From Mytilus trossulus (lineage: Eukaryota > Mollusca > Bivalvia > Mytilida > Mytilidae): DNA of 64,000 nt. Positions 1-12,419 of this stretch are shown here, piece after piece. The stretch lies in contig NC_086381.1 in NCBI RefSeq assembly GCF_036588685.1, forward strand, positions 63,805,436 through 63,869,435, written 5' to 3'. The translations under genes and the position numbers were made by a program. The notes below the pieces were generated by a model that saw only the letters and a program-made list of their open reading frames with translations, made no database searches and was not told where the DNA came from. Numbering within the stretch: position 1 is the stretch's first letter; every line of letters begins with the position of its first letter.

Positions 1-2450
1 CCATAAAACAAATAATAATGCGATGATTTAATCTTATTAAGATTAATCGAATGTTTACTTACTGTCTAGTAAATTCGACCTTTGAATGGATTTTGATAAA
101 TTATCTATATATATTGAAAAAATAGGGTCGCAGGACAGATTGAAAACCATTTGAAAGTCTCATATTTTGAATAATCTTTTTAATTTGAGATAACAGTATC
201 AATATATGTATCAAATACTTTTGTTAAAAACGTTACCAACAGCATTACCCACAAAAAAAATAAATCATTTCTCATGCTTTTTTAGTGATAGTGGTTTAAG
301 GTACTAGTGACCGCGTTGAAACTAAACCTTCTATTTCAAATTGTCCAGGAGTTTTCTACATACAAATTACTGCTGATAATAGAGAATAATGATGTGTTGT
401 ATTCAAAATTCGAATATACTTACGGCCAAGATGAAGCCCAAATTCTGCTTCTTGATCTAGAAAAAAATACAATATACTGAAATACCTTCAAATGCACTTG
501 TGAATGTATGTATGATATCAAATGAAATCATTATAGATTCTGTTTTAAACGCATATACACTAGTGACGATTCGTCTTTTGTCTGTGCCAATGGTCGTTAA
601 GAAAAAGATTTTTTTTTTACGGATATCAAAATTGTTGATATTCCAATGTCTACTACATGTAAAACGATTGAAGACAAATAAATCCGTAGTTAACTTTATC
701 TCTTGATATACACGATATTTCGTAGTCTATCAATGATAATTTGTAACAGTTACCGCAGCAATTTTTTTGTCCAAGTAACGCTAACAGATGAAGAAACATG
801 CATTATAATGAGGATCGTACTCTTATTGAATATATCTTATTTCCAATTTCACTTGTATAAAAAACTCCTCACTTTAAGATTTAAAATTTTGCTTATATAA
901 TCCCTTCTTTGTACAAGATTAAGGAACGTTAGGTTTTGATTCATTCGATATTTAAACATTTTGTAAAGATGTATCCTACATGTTTCAGTAATTTTATGAT
1001 TCTGATATTTTGACCTTTTAATAGTGTAAAAGCCAAATATCAATACTCATTATTTAATTTCTAACTTTATTTTCAAGATTCGAAATTATCAATCAAATAA
1101 CTAATAAAAATACAGCTTATATTACAAACAAAACTTTACCGACGAGTTTTTCTGCACCACTTACCAGGAACGTTTGAACCCAAATTTGAAGTTAAACGTC
1201 AACTATATCAAAAAAATGTACATACATACACATAATTAGGTGTGCTTGCTACACATAAAGTAACTATAATTACACTGCCATTGTATCGAATTCTTAGATT
1301 AATAAAATATTGAAAATATAACAAACGAAATAATTGTTGATTTTCCTACCAGTAGGGACGCCGAAAAACATTTACTTGTGACATAAGTTTTTAAACCTTA
1401 TCTCATTTTAAAAAACTTTTTGTAACAGTGGATGGCAAAAATACGCAAGGATATACCTACGGGTAGATCCACAATTTCATTTTAATGTAGCTTATATTTC
1501 TAAAGGTGGTCGTCCTGACATTCCATAAAAAGAAAATCAGCATTATTGCCAACGTATAAGCAGCAATAAGTACATGGTCATCGATTCGTGCCGAAAATTA
1601 ATAATCTTTTTAACAAAACTTGTTTATATACTTATCTAAGTAAATTAATTGTCACCTTTTTTGTTGGAGAAGGTTCACGAAGAGTTAAATTGGCCCTGAT
1701 TTTTTATGGTTTTTTTTAAATTGGGTAAAAAAAATACAAATTTCACATAAAAAAAACTTGTGACAATACTACTAAGACACAAATATTTTTTCTGGCACAA
1801 AATGTCCAAAATGGGCTAACTTTGGCGAATATCTTATAGCCCTATGAAAAGAACTGATCTTTTTAGCATTTATACTTTGGAAATATACCCATTTACGAAC
1901 CAAATTGAGACCTTTTTGGTGTTTTGTGATAAAGTTGTAATTTTAGGCCATTTTTGTGCCATTTGTGAACCTTGTCCTTTCATTATATAGCTATACCGAT
2001 TGTTTCCTGCTAGGCTGCTATGCATGAATAAACTAGAGGGTTGATATCTATCAGGCGAAAAATGTTACGATATATGCACTGCTTTAAAAGTGGACTAAGG
2101 AACCACTGACATTTATTGAAAAATTATACACAAACTAAGCGTTTCAACAAGGAATGTAATTCTCTTCCGAATACTAAAAACGTTTTGAATTACTAAATTG
2201 TGCAGCCATCATTAAAAGTTGTAAAGTTATTGCCTATGTAAATCGAAGTACGGCGTCTTATACTAAACAAAGTATCAAAAATATTGACGAAGATCATTCA
2301 TGTTTTGGTTTGTCATTTGTATTTCCCAAAATTAACATCTAGTGGGGTTTTTTTTAAACTAGAAACTGGTTGTAGTCTACAAAGACCATTTGTATTTGCT
2401 CAACCATTTATTTGGTTAATAAATGTATCCGTTTCTCGTTTTTTTTTAGA
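1..2450. other. AT-rich DNA, no recognisable gene
   Basis: I see nothing here that can be supported as a gene. The longest open frames are under 100 codons, low in complexity and without recognisable motifs. The stretch has many short A and T runs and no repeat unit that I could match elsewhere in the window. Confidence 0.6.
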
Positions 2451-2469
2451 GATTACATCGTTGGTTTTT

Positions 2470-2640
2470 AACCGTGTAAATGGTTTTACACCAGTCATTT
2501 TTGGGGCCCGTTATAGCTTGCTGTTCGGTGTGAGCCAAGGATCCCTGTTGATGACTGTACTTTGACATATGATGGTTTACTTTTACAAATTGTGACAAGG
2601 ATAAAGAGTTGTCCCATTGGCACAAATACTACATCTTCTA
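2470..2640 (-). repeat. Dispersed repeat, family C (SINE-like), minus orientation
   Basis: This stretch is the reverse complement of sequence at 28865-29020: the same series of short blocks occurs in the same order, including the GGGCCC block, the CGGTGTGAGCC block and the terminal block around ACATCTTCT. I recognise it as a high-copy repeat of mussel genomes. I did not find tRNA-type promoter boxes, so the SINE label is provisional. Confidence 0.6.
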
Positions 2641-3394
2641 AAATATATCATATTCACATTTCTGTGACAAGCGGATATTGTATCAAACATCTACTTTGAA
2701 ATGAAAAAAAAAAACGAACACTAAACAAAACAAAACAAAACATTTGTTCGCAATTGTTAACGGATACATAGATTGAAAAATTCAGAATAAAAAAATTAGA
2801 AATAGTTCAAATAAATGCACTTTACTTATAAATAAGTATAACTACCAGCTTTTCAAAATAAAAACGTCCTTTATTTGTCAAAGGAAGTTCATTCCTCCAA
2901 ATAAAACGAATCAATATTTTCATATATTACATTTAAATTGTTATCTAATTATATAATGACGTATTTAGAACTACTGTATCCTTCAGTGAATTGATTTACT
3001 TGTATGTAATTTTTTAATATTGTATTGATGATATAATTCTACGAATAGTATCATGCCGAAAGTAATATTTGATATATGTCAGTCTTAATCATACGTTGCT
3101 CAGTACAAATGTACGCAGCCATTTAAAATTTTAAAGAAAACAATCAAAACAAGATTCAGGGATTGAATTTAAAACCAGACTTCAAAGACCAATCAAGGAA
3201 AACATCACTTAAGCAAAGATTACAAAGAAAATATGATAAAAAGACAATCGTCAGCAACAAAACAATACACTCAAAACTACCAAAAACAGGAACAACACTA
3301 AAGACAGGGATAAACGCAAGTGCTTAGGTCTGATGGCAAGGAAATGTACAGTGATAATGAAGTGTCAAAATCAACAAAGAATTTTTAAAGAGGT

Positions 3395-3600
3395 CCCCTT
3401 TTCACTTCAGGTATAGATTACCTTAGCTTTGTCAAAACTTTAAGAATGTTGGTCCTCATTGCATTTCGACTTCGTACTCTATTTGGCCTTTTGGCCTTTT
3501 TTTTATTCGAGCGTCACTGATGAGTCTTTTGTAGACGAAACGCGCGTCTGGCGTATATACTTAATTTGATCCTGGTATCTATGATGAGTTTATTTCATAC
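3395..3600 (+). repeat. Hammerhead-bearing repeat unit (pseudo-LTR or retrozyme-like)
   Basis: The segment starts near the block GGTATAGATTACCTTAGC, carries a hammerhead ribozyme in its last third, and ends after GATCCTGGTATC. This block order matches a repeat I know from Mytilus, where it forms pseudo-LTR or satellite-like units. The neighbouring half of that unit, which begins with ACCACTGGGTCGATG, is absent here but occurs at 43690 (+) and 56207 (-). The copy is probably truncated at its 5' side. Confidence 0.6.
3511..3554 (+). ncRNA. Type I hammerhead ribozyme, catalytic core intact
   Basis: All invariant parts of a hammerhead are visible. The CTGATGA core is at 3517-3523. Stem II is GTC (3524-3526) pairing with GAC (3534-3536) around a 7-nt loop, followed by GAAA at 3537-3540. 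A very short stem III closes from A3540-C3541 to G3546-T3547. The predicted cleavage site follows GTC at 3548. Stem I pairs GCGTCA (3511-3516) with TGGCGT (3549-3554), including two G-U pairs. Minimal stem-III hammerheads of this shape are known from Penelope-like elements and from small circular RNAs of bivalves. Activity is inferred from the intact core; it may depend on dimeric copies because stem III is so short. Confidence 0.82.
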
Positions 3601-4274
3601 AATCGTCAACTTTTGAGTGTAAAAAGTAAAATGTTCGTGACGTAAACAAAACAACATATCATCACTAGAACTTATGGTGCAGGTTACAAGGATAGTCAAA
3701 GTGTTAACAATACATTTTTGGGGATCTTATATCTTATATACCGATATAATTATTATTGAAGTAAAACACTGCAATATTTCAAAGTGTAAAGATTTATCTA
3801 TTGATTTTCATGTGGAACCAAAAATTCAGGAATTAAATCATTATTTGTAATATCAACCTTAAGTTATTTAATCTTAAATCAATAATAACAAACATTGTAC
3901 AAATCAAAACTACCATGTATAGCTATAGGAATGTTGTAAAGTAATGAATTAGAAAGATAGCATTCATGTGGGCACTTATCTTAAATTCGTCACGTAGGTT
4001 TTTCCAAAAAATATTTGGCATGTCAAGACTAATGATCATATGATAATGGAAAATCAATGACTCAACAAAACAATAATACGTATAAGAGTGAAAAGATTAT
4101 TTTATCTATTCAACATTATATTAGGCCACCACTGACAGAAAAAAATGCACATGAAGTTCAACACGCAATCTGCATAAATATACAATATTGTCAACTAGCA
4201 TTTGAGACATTGATTCAACTTTTCAAAATGACATATAAACACCATCACATTTTCATGTCTTCAAATTGATATAA

Positions 4275-4735
4275 TTTAAAAAGGAACAATAAAAAACCCA
4301 ATGTTAATGAGAGACAAAAGACATCCAATGTTCATTCAAATCATTTAAACGATGATAAACTCATCAACGCCAAAGCCAAAATTTAAAATGGACCAAAATA
4401 CAAAAAGCAAATACACAAAACAGCATATATAAAATTAGACATAGTAACTTGAACCTCAATAAACAAATGGTGATCTCATTGGCTCCGGAAGGGAAAACTA
4501 GAGGTACTCGTCTTGCTTTTCATGTAAATGTAGGAACAAACCCAGTGATAAATAAAATTTTGGCATGTTTAATTCTGGGAAAGAAAAGATGATGATATAT
4601 CAGTCATGTTATTAGCAAGGTATCAGTCGTCATATATAAAACAGATAGATATTCCATTACGGTCTACCAGCTCATAATAGTGACCATACAATTAGAGAAT
4701 GATTTCAGCTCTTTTTGGTATTTCTCGACCCTATT
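4275..4735 (-). mobile_element. Penelope-like element relic: 3' UTR plus RT C-terminus
   Basis: Block by block this matches the 3' end of the near-complete Penelope-like element at 52835-53270. It shares the GAGACAAAAGAC start, the CAACGCCA block, the GTGATCTCA..GCTCCGGAAGGG block and, at 4650-4730, the degraded coding end of the RT (ATTCCATTACGGTC..). Divergence is high and no open frame survives, so it is an old fragment in the same orientation as the 53-kb element. Confidence 0.65.
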
Positions 4736-4939
4736 TTAAAGGTAAACGGTTCTTCTAACAGTAATTATGGGAAAATGTGTTCGACGCATACAATTGATGA
4801 AGTGTAATGTTTGAATCATTGTTGGGTTTAAGCTATTGACAATAAGTGTTACATTAACTTTGACTTGTACTAAATGAACCTTGTACCCCTCTTCATACAA
4901 AATCTTCTCAAGAACAAATAAAAGAAGGTCTCTTAATTT

Positions 4940-5010
4940 TTAAGCATCAATTTACGATATATCGATGATGTTCTTTCAAAGACAAAAAAATATATTTCAG
5001 TCCTGTTATA
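4940..5010 (+). pseudogene. RT catalytic-motif scrap (Penelope type)
   Basis: On the plus strand this reads LRYIDDVLSK, the Penelope-type RT motif with the catalytic DD pair. Nothing on either side is readable. It lies about 450 bp downstream of TRIM copy 1. Similar plus-strand scraps lie downstream of copies 2, 3 and 4. Confidence 0.55.
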
Positions 5011-5415
5011 ATTTAACAACTGCAGTCTTTGTTGAAATCCATGAAATTCCAATTTATAGATGTCTTGATTGTGAAGGTATCAGTATGACGTATACTCAAT
5101 TATCGTATTATTCACATATTTAATAAAACATATGGTTTAATACGCTTTATTGAATACAATGTAAACAAAATCCGAAATAGTTTATTAACAAAAAAAATCT
5201 GTTTTCTAGGATTGACAACCCCATCAGATATATTTGACTATAAATATTTTCATTAAGAACCCAATATAACACAACCTGCATTTGATTTCGACAATTAAGT
5301 TAAAACAGGGACAATTTGTGTACAGAAATCATATACATTCCAAAAACGTGTAATGATAGTTCTTAAAACAGTGACTCGACAAAAGTCACCTGGGAGATGT
5401 TTCAGGATAAATACT

Positions 5416-7099
5416 TCATTTAGAAATAGAAACTTTATAAACATATGCGACATATGGAGGATTTGTCAGAAGAAGCTGCTTCCTAATATTGTGGAAGGAT
5501 ATTGCCCTCGGTTGTTCGAGGTCATCTCGTCTGGTCAAATTTTGGTTACACTGTTTTCCATCTCGAGATATCATCACCATATTATTTGATTTTAGACCTA
5601 CAACAAAAATTATTCCGTTGGTGTCTACTGTAATTCCTTGTGGAAAACGTAAAATATAATCATTCCTAAACTCCCACATTAGTGTCCCAGTGTATGAGCA
5701 ACACGTAACTGAATTCTTATCAATATTGGTAAAAAAGATTTTATCAGCATGCGTTGCGACGTATGAAAAATACGATAAGAGAGTATTAGGGATTTTAGAA
5801 ATACTATAGTCTGTAAAAGATATCACATGTAAGTCTTGCTCTTCAACACAACATATCAATGATTTACCGTCATAAGCAATGCCACAATTAGAACCAGGCA
5901 GGTTGATGAACTTCGTTAATTTTTTCTCGGTCAGATCAACAATACTGATACCGTGAATGTCGCCTCGATTTCCAGTGAATATAGCTACTTTAGGGTCATC
6001 TATGCACGCTACATGAAACGCATTGCATGCTTCTTCAAGTTGGATGGTGTATTCAACTTTACCATCGGTATTAACTGCTATTAATTGTCCATTGTTTTTT
6101 TCGTAATTTGTTAAAAGTAATTCACCCTTTCTAGTACTGCAGCACCCAAGAGAAGTGTCACAATCCAGAGAGAGTTGTTGTTTAAGTTCAAGTTTTACAT
6201 CGTTGACGGAATGTTTTACTGTGGTAACCATCATTTTTGCTTGTCTGTCTTTCCTTCTGTACAGGTCAATGTTAATAGACGGATTGACCTCGAATTTTAT
6301 TGAACAAAATGTACTAATGGAAAGAATATCCTGTATTTTAGCATCCAGTGCACTTTCTATGTTGATTTTCTTATGAAACTCATCGTCAATACTAGACAGA
6401 AGATGTTTTTCGTATTCAGTGATGTTAACTTTAATTTGTCTCATACTTTGGAATGCTTGAAGATCTGATGCGTAGTTTTTCGTGATCTTGATTTTTGACT
6501 TCGTCTGTTATATTTCCGTTGATTTATCTTGAAGTGAAGACACAATCGAACGAATCGGGCCGCAAAAATCACAAATTTCTTTTGTGAACTCCTCTTCCAG
6601 TTTATTGACATGCTGGATGACTTGTTTTTTGAACTGACAAATTTGTTCCTCTATCAGCTTTTTTTGATCGGTCATTTTTTTCAAATTGGACTCTCTGTCC
6701 CTCTTAATTTGAATGGTGATATCATATAGTTCGCCAAGACACTGCTCCAGGTCAACGAACGACTCTGACGTCTTGATATCTCTACTCGCCTCCTCCAGGA
6801 CAGGTATCTCGGAGTCTTTACATTTCCCATGATCACTAACACACTTTTTGCATATTGGAATTTCGTGCTTAACACAGTATAGTTCACACTTCTCATTGTG
6901 AACAACGCAATTGTGTTGGTTATCGTTTACAGCAGTTGGCGATAAGAATAATTTTGTGATGTTGTGGATACTTATAAACACTGTGAATTTCTCTACAGTC
7001 AGTACAAAATGGTTCTTCACAATCAATACACCAGTGAGTTGACGGTGTCGTTTGGTGTTGACTTTTGCAATCACGGCACGCGTATGTACATGTAGCCAT
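5416..7099 (-). pseudogene. TRIM-like B-box/NHL gene, copy 1 (pseudogene)
   Basis: This is a relic of the family whose intact member lies at 59491-61194. The ATG at 7099 opens a frame with the first B-box-like zinc motif (Cys pairs and THWCIDCEEP). That frame is lost before the second B-box, around 6930-6960, by a frameshift. The second B-box (CVVHNEKCELYC..) and coiled coil then continue in another frame to an in-frame TAA at 6508-6510. The rest of the coiled coil and the propeller are open for 342 codons down to 5416. The repeated stretches resemble NHL/six-bladed propeller blades (for example NGIIFVVGL and SRDGKQCNQ). With one frameshift and one stop it should not make the full protein; the 342-codon downstream frame could still be translated alone. 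The sequence just before the ATG (TTTATTTTGACAG) is a good 3' splice site that the other copies share. Confidence 0.85.
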
Positions 7100-7339
7100 T
7101 ATCTATACTGCTGTCAAAATAAATTTGAAAAAAGAGTCATGAATGCATATTTGAGCTCTCTGAGAACAGGTTGCCATGTGTTATACTTGAACACTTCAAA
7201 TATTAGCAGATGGATTGTAATCATTCTAGTTTTGATACAATTTGATTAGATTATTGACATACATTAAAATAAAATTAAGTTATGATTTATAAGTCAGAGG
7301 CTGTATGACCTAAATTGTTCGAAAACGGGAATCAATTTT

Positions 7340-7775
7340 AGCCTAGATCGACATTGTTGTGATTATAAACTTTCCTATTAGATTTTCCTGTAAGTTCAGT
7401 ACTTTTAAGATTTTAATTTTTGCATGGTCATGAGGTATTTGATATTTTCAAGGAGGAATTTAAAAAAAGTATGTTGTAAATCATATCTCCTGTTCCAAAA
7501 CACTAAGCTGGTAGCATCATCATGACTAGCAGTCAACAAACATATAATTATACCATTTACAGTAAATGACAATAACACTTATTTAAGTTCGTGGACCCTA
7601 AATATAAGCGCTGTCCTGGGTTTGGTTTGATCAGGAATGCTAAATTTAAAACAAATTACAAAACAAAAGAAAAGTGAATTTCAACTTGCAGTTATGTGAT
7701 TGTGGACTTTCCGTATTGATTTTCCTCTGAGTTCAGTATTTTTGAGGTTTTACTTTTTAAACTCAACGCGTGTTA
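7340..7775 (-). repeat. Two fragments of dispersed repeat family A
   Basis: Two short pieces, near 7356-7420 and 7690-7770, read as reverse complements of the family A head (blocks CTCCGAGGAAAATTCA.. and GGAAAGTCC..). They are separated by about 270 bp of unrelated AT-rich DNA. No gene is visible between TRIM copy 1 and the foldback at 8534. Confidence 0.45.
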
Positions 7776-8144
7776 AATACTCATGCACATGGTGTTTGTT
7801 TATTCCAATTTTTGCGAGATTGAAATACCTTTGAAAACTAAACAGATCTTAAACATGATGTCTTCAAACTAAAATGATTATACCTGACGATTTGAGGTCT
7901 TTAAGATTTTTTGAGTCTTTGCTTCATCTTTGTTTTTTTGTTTTTCAAATAATGAATGTGTTACAGTAACAGAAGTCGAACACATCCTTAACAAAAAGAC
8001 AGTTAACAGCTGACTGTTAATTGTTAATTTTTAAATTCAAGTAATAAAAATGAAGTTATCTGTGCTTTTACTTTCAAATTTACATCATGTACATTGGAGC
8101 ATTTAAAAAAATTATACAAAATTGTAACATATCATAAAAAAGTT

Positions 8145-8400
8145 AATCACAAAAATAGTGTACTCCGAGGAAAATTCTAAACAGAAAATAACTTATCAAA
8201 TGACAAAATCAAAGGTCAAAACACATCAAACGAATGGACACCAACTGTCATATTCATGACTTGGTACAGCCAATCCCAAATGTAGAAAATGGTGGATGGA
8301 ACCGGGTTTTATATCTCTCACTTGTATGACAGTCATATCAATTTTAAATATATTTACGATGTGTGAACAAATCAAAATAAAACGTTAATTATAAACAGAA
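8145..8400 (+). repeat. Dispersed repeat family A
   Basis: This contains the family A order of blocks: CTCCGAGGAAAATTC, ACACATCAAACGAATGGA, GACTTGGTACAG, AAAATGGTGGATGGAACC, CTCTCACTTGTATGACAGTC and a GATGTGTGAACAA block. Other copies or fragments lie at 9470, 10530, 11655, 41765, 45800, 46840 and 61230. I recognise the family as common in mussel genomes. Confidence 0.65.
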
Positions 8401-8533
8401 AACGGATTTATATCAGAAATTCAATACACAGAGAGGTTTACATATGGCTAAAAACAAATCAATGTGTCCTTAGAGTTTGGTCAACTTTAGATACTCCGAT
8501 AATAAAAAAAGTTATGAACTAACCAATGAAATA

Positions 8534-8972
8534 GAATCATATTCAAAACAGTGTGGTCCTGGCAATTGATTGACGACCTAAATTATCCCATTGACTGGGA
8601 CAGATTAGGTGAACGTTTGCCGGTAACGACCATTGCTCACTTCTTACTCATTATAGAATTTAAACTGTGGGGTCACCAAAGGTTCTTAACGCCTTTAATA
8701 ATAAAATAATTCGAAAAAATTCAGGAATAATCTTTATTTTTTTATTTATATTATTGATATAAATCAACACATCGTATTATTCCGGATTTGTTTTTTCGAA
8801 CTGCTTTATTTAGGTGTTGAGAACCTTTGGTGACCCCACCGATTCAGTGTCTTTAACAAGTACATAGTGAGCAGTGATGGTTACCGACAAACGTTCACCT
8901 AATCTGTCCCAGTCAATGGGATAATTTAGGTCGTCAATCAATGGCCAGGACCACACTGTTTTGAATATGATT
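8534..8972. mobile_element. Foldback/MITE-like element with ~200-bp arms
   Basis: The left arm (8534-8731) and right arm (8776-8972) are near-perfect reverse complements separated by a 44-bp spacer. Shared blocks include GTGTGGTCCTGGC, GACCTAAATTATCCCATTGA, CTGGGACAGATTAGGTGAAC, GTGGGGTCACCAAAGGTTCT and GGAATAAT. No coding potential is present. I could not define a clear target-site duplication. The arms are long for a MITE, so foldback element is the safest description. Confidence 0.8.
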
Positions 8973-9469
8973 ATATGTATATGCCTGTCTAACGTCATTG
9001 AGGATATTTAAGTATAACGACATTAAACAATTCGCATTCGAAAATGTCTTTTTTTCGAATAGAGTAGTTGTAATGCAAATATCAATTCAACACTTCCAAT
9101 TCAAAAATTTATAGTTGTAAAAATAGTAAAAAAAAGTACAAGAATAATAAAGTAAAAACCTTCAGTTTGAACAAGTAATGCAGTTATGATTACAACGAGA
9201 TAACAACTGTTGACATTGATCGTATGACGAACAGTTTTTACACTTTGAACCTGGTCATAAGATAGATCTATAGGATGGATCATTGCTATAATTCAAGGTT
9301 TAATTCAAGGTTCAAGTGTAGGATTGACCTGTTTATGACCGGCATTTAATACACTTTGCAAACTTTTTTGTATTTGAAAATTATCATTTAACGGAATATT
9401 CATATACATTTGACGGGTATTTTAATATGATTACTATACTATTCGACATCAATAACCATATATGTAAAA

Positions 9470-9605
9470 AGTAAAATCACAAAAAAACTAAACTCCGAGG
9501 AAAATTCAAAACGGAAAGTCCCCAATCAAATGGTAAACTCAAAAGATAAAACACATCAAACCAATGGACAACAACTATCATATTCCTGACTTGGTAAAGG
9601 CATTT
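9470..9605 (+). repeat. Dispersed repeat family A (head only)
   Basis: The copy runs from AAAAGTAAAATCAC to the GACTTGGTAAAGGCATTTT block and then departs from the family consensus. It is the same orientation as the copy at 8145. Confidence 0.6.
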
Positions 9606-10529
9606 TGAAAATAGTCAGAATATGGTTACAGCAGTCATCACTGTGTTACAATCTCAAAATAAAAATAAAACATTTACAAAAAAACACAAAAAGCATCTAT
9701 CAAATTAAAAAAAAACACTTTCATTGTTTCGCGTGTTTGGCTTCAGAAAATGTAAACGTCACATATGAGGAAATTTTTTCGTTCAATGTCTATACGAAAC
9801 AATTATTATTTCACATGATGAATGGTGGTATAATGTGTCAGGCTTTGTGAGTAAAGTACATTTTTTTTTATTAAACTTCCCTGTTCTTATCATAGATTTT
9901 GAAATTTTTACAGACTATTACACTAAATCACTTTTTGTTCTATGTATCATATTGTCTAAACTTCGGGACTAGTATAATACATATTCTTTGTTTATATATG
10001 CCAAGAAAATTTTATTCAATCAAGGTATTTAAGATAAAAAGTAAATAATTGTAGGGACTTGAATGAAGTAAAGTCTTTAATGCCCTTGATTAAAAATGAA
10101 TTTAAAGTAAATAGAATAAATACAAATGATGGCAACTGTAAAATGAAATATCTGACATATTAAATAATGGTCCTTATTTAGAAATAGCAAAAAGCGGATA
10201 AAATGAAATTCGTAGAAAAGATAGAATATGTGGACTATTTTCCTTGCTAGAGGATGACGAACACTTCCTTCTTAATGGTGAAATTAACAAAACAACTGAG
10301 GGATAATCTGTTTGAAAATTGTTAACCTCCTCATAGTATTAACAAGGAAAAATGTCAAATGAATGCTTAATCTCTATAATATAGAACATGTTAAAAATAT
10401 TGGCTCCTACATAACAGTCATTAGAACAGAGGGCAGAACACTTATAAATGTTTTCCATGATTTTGATTTCTTATAGAACTGAATTTACTTTGCATGTGAA
10501 TGTTTGTTTTTGTTTAGTGTTGTTTTTTT

Positions 10530-10695
10530 TTTGTCACAAAAATACCAAACTCCGATGAAAATTCAAAACGAACAATCCCTAAATAAAAGGCAAAATCAAA
10601 GCTCAAATAGAACAAAACGAATTTCAAACGAACGGATAACAACTGTCACGTTCCTTCCGGACTTGGTACAGACATTTTGTTATTTTGATTAAACC
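10530..10695 (+). repeat. Dispersed repeat family A (head only)
   Basis: Family A blocks run from TGTCACAAAAATACCAAACTCC to GGACTTGGTACAGACATTTTG, then continue briefly into AACCTGGTTTTG. The 0.9 kb to its left (9605-10530) contains nothing I can identify. Confidence 0.6.
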
Positions 10696-11654
10696 TGGTT
10701 TTGTGCAAAATATTGACAGATAATGCGCTCTTATCAGTACTGTTTTACTTTATGACTTCAAGATAGTAGGCTTAAAAACGATTGGTTGGAAAAGGCTGAC
10801 TCTAACCTTATAATTGCATTGGTATTATTTTGGTGTCGGATCAAAAGAAAAAATCTAGAATCTGCTTAAATATTGGTAGATGAGTTATTGAAGATTTAAA
10901 TGAAAATAAAAATTGCAGTTATGGGGCTATAAGTCTTTTAAGGGCTGTTTAGATCAAAATGATCGTTCAGAATCAGAATCAGTCTACTAGTGGTTCCGAA
11001 TGTTATATTTTGACAACATATGTATCACTTGGTAAGTAATGCTTGCATACATGTAGCAGGATATATGTACCATGACTACACAACCGGTCTTGTCGCTTAC
11101 TCAGATTGAGTGTGTTAACTAGATTTGTCGTCTTAATCAGTTAATGAGATTTATGCATCAGTACACAAAGGAGGAAGAATTATACCGCCTCAAAATATTG
11201 CCCCATTATACTTAATAGTATTTTCAATCATGAAAATTGAATCAATTGAAGGATTAAAGGTACGTCAGTTTAGCTCTTATACGGGAATTTTGTGTAAAAA
11301 TCCTTACTACCCATTATTGTTTGCTGTCTTTTATCTAAAAGTTAAATATATCTATTATCTATTTAACTTTATTTAGTGTACTTTTAGTACAATTATGTTT
11401 TTGTTATTTCTGATAGAGAGATAATTGTTAAAAATGACATATCATGTTAGTATTATAATTTAAAACTGAAAATCTTCTGTTTCTACATGTTCTATGAACA
11501 TTATTTGAACACCTCCATTTTAATTTGCTTCTTGCTGTCGTTTAATTACATTTCCTTTCACTGTCATAGATAGACTTATCATAAGGTATTCTGCTTCATA
11601 TATTTACAATGCGGCGTTTGTCATTTTAAAATCAAATCAACATCAAGACATCAT

Positions 11655-11860
11655 CGTTCCAAGTCAGGACTACGACAGTTTTATCCATTCGTTTGATGTG
11701 TTTGAGCTTTTATTTTTCCATTTGATTCGGGACTTCCATTTTTTAATTTTCCTCGTAGTTCAGTATTTTTGTGATTTTACTCGGTAAGGGTAAGCAGTTC
11801 TTGTTCCATATAGAGCATCCGTCGTATTACTCATGTCATTATAAAAAAGGTTGCAATTAA
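11655..11860 (-). repeat. Family A fragment followed by a Penelope 3' UTR scrap
   Basis: 11655-11780 is the reverse complement of the family A head. Directly after it, 11782-11850 matches the Penelope-like 3' UTR block at 53025-53090 (GGGTAAGCAG.TC.TG.TCCA followed by CGTCGT.TT.CT.ATGT). The join of two repeat families suggests nested insertion or a truncated composite copy. Confidence 0.5.
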
Positions 11861-12184
11861 ATAAGGTAAAGGTTATTCATTTCAGAAGAGAACAAAAGAT
11901 AGAAACGAGCAAGGGAATCCAAGAATGAATTAATTCCTTAACCATTTTAATAACATATTAATTGAAAGATAAACAGTTCTATTCGTAATTATATTCCACA
12001 ATTGCAATCTTTAAAGCTGATTCAAATAGTACAGCGGATGAAATGTAGGAACATAAGAAGGAAATTGGAAAATTGATAAGGAAGTAAATAGGGGGGAGTA
12101 ATAAAAAAATGGATGCAGATAATTACGTTAACCAGAAATATCAACTTATAACATTTCTCATACAAGAAAATACTAGGTAGAGAA

Positions 12185-12335
12185 CTTGATTTTTGCGGGG
12201 AAAAATCAAAGAAAATGTGTCCTTCATCATTTGTTTTCACTTTCAAATACATCGATGATGTTCACTCTCTTAATTGTTCAAAGATTTGTGACTTAGTTAA
12301 TTTAATCAAGATTAGATTAAGTTAACCTTATATCA
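12185..12335 (+). pseudogene. Penelope-type RT fragment downstream of TRIM copy 2
   Basis: On the plus strand 12237-12330 reads FKYIDDVHSLNCSK and then GDLVNLI-like sequence, that is the RT catalytic motif and the strand after it. The frame then decays. The same fragment, with the same breaks, occurs at 58478-58790 downstream of TRIM copy 4. The identity of the junction shows that the fragment was already there when the two TRIM blocks were duplicated. Confidence 0.65.
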
Positions 12336-12419
12336 TTTAAAAAGTGGCAATTAAAGTCGAACTTATACTTCGCGTTAATTTGTACATTGTTTACAACTGG
12401 CTTTCGCAGTTTTTGAATA

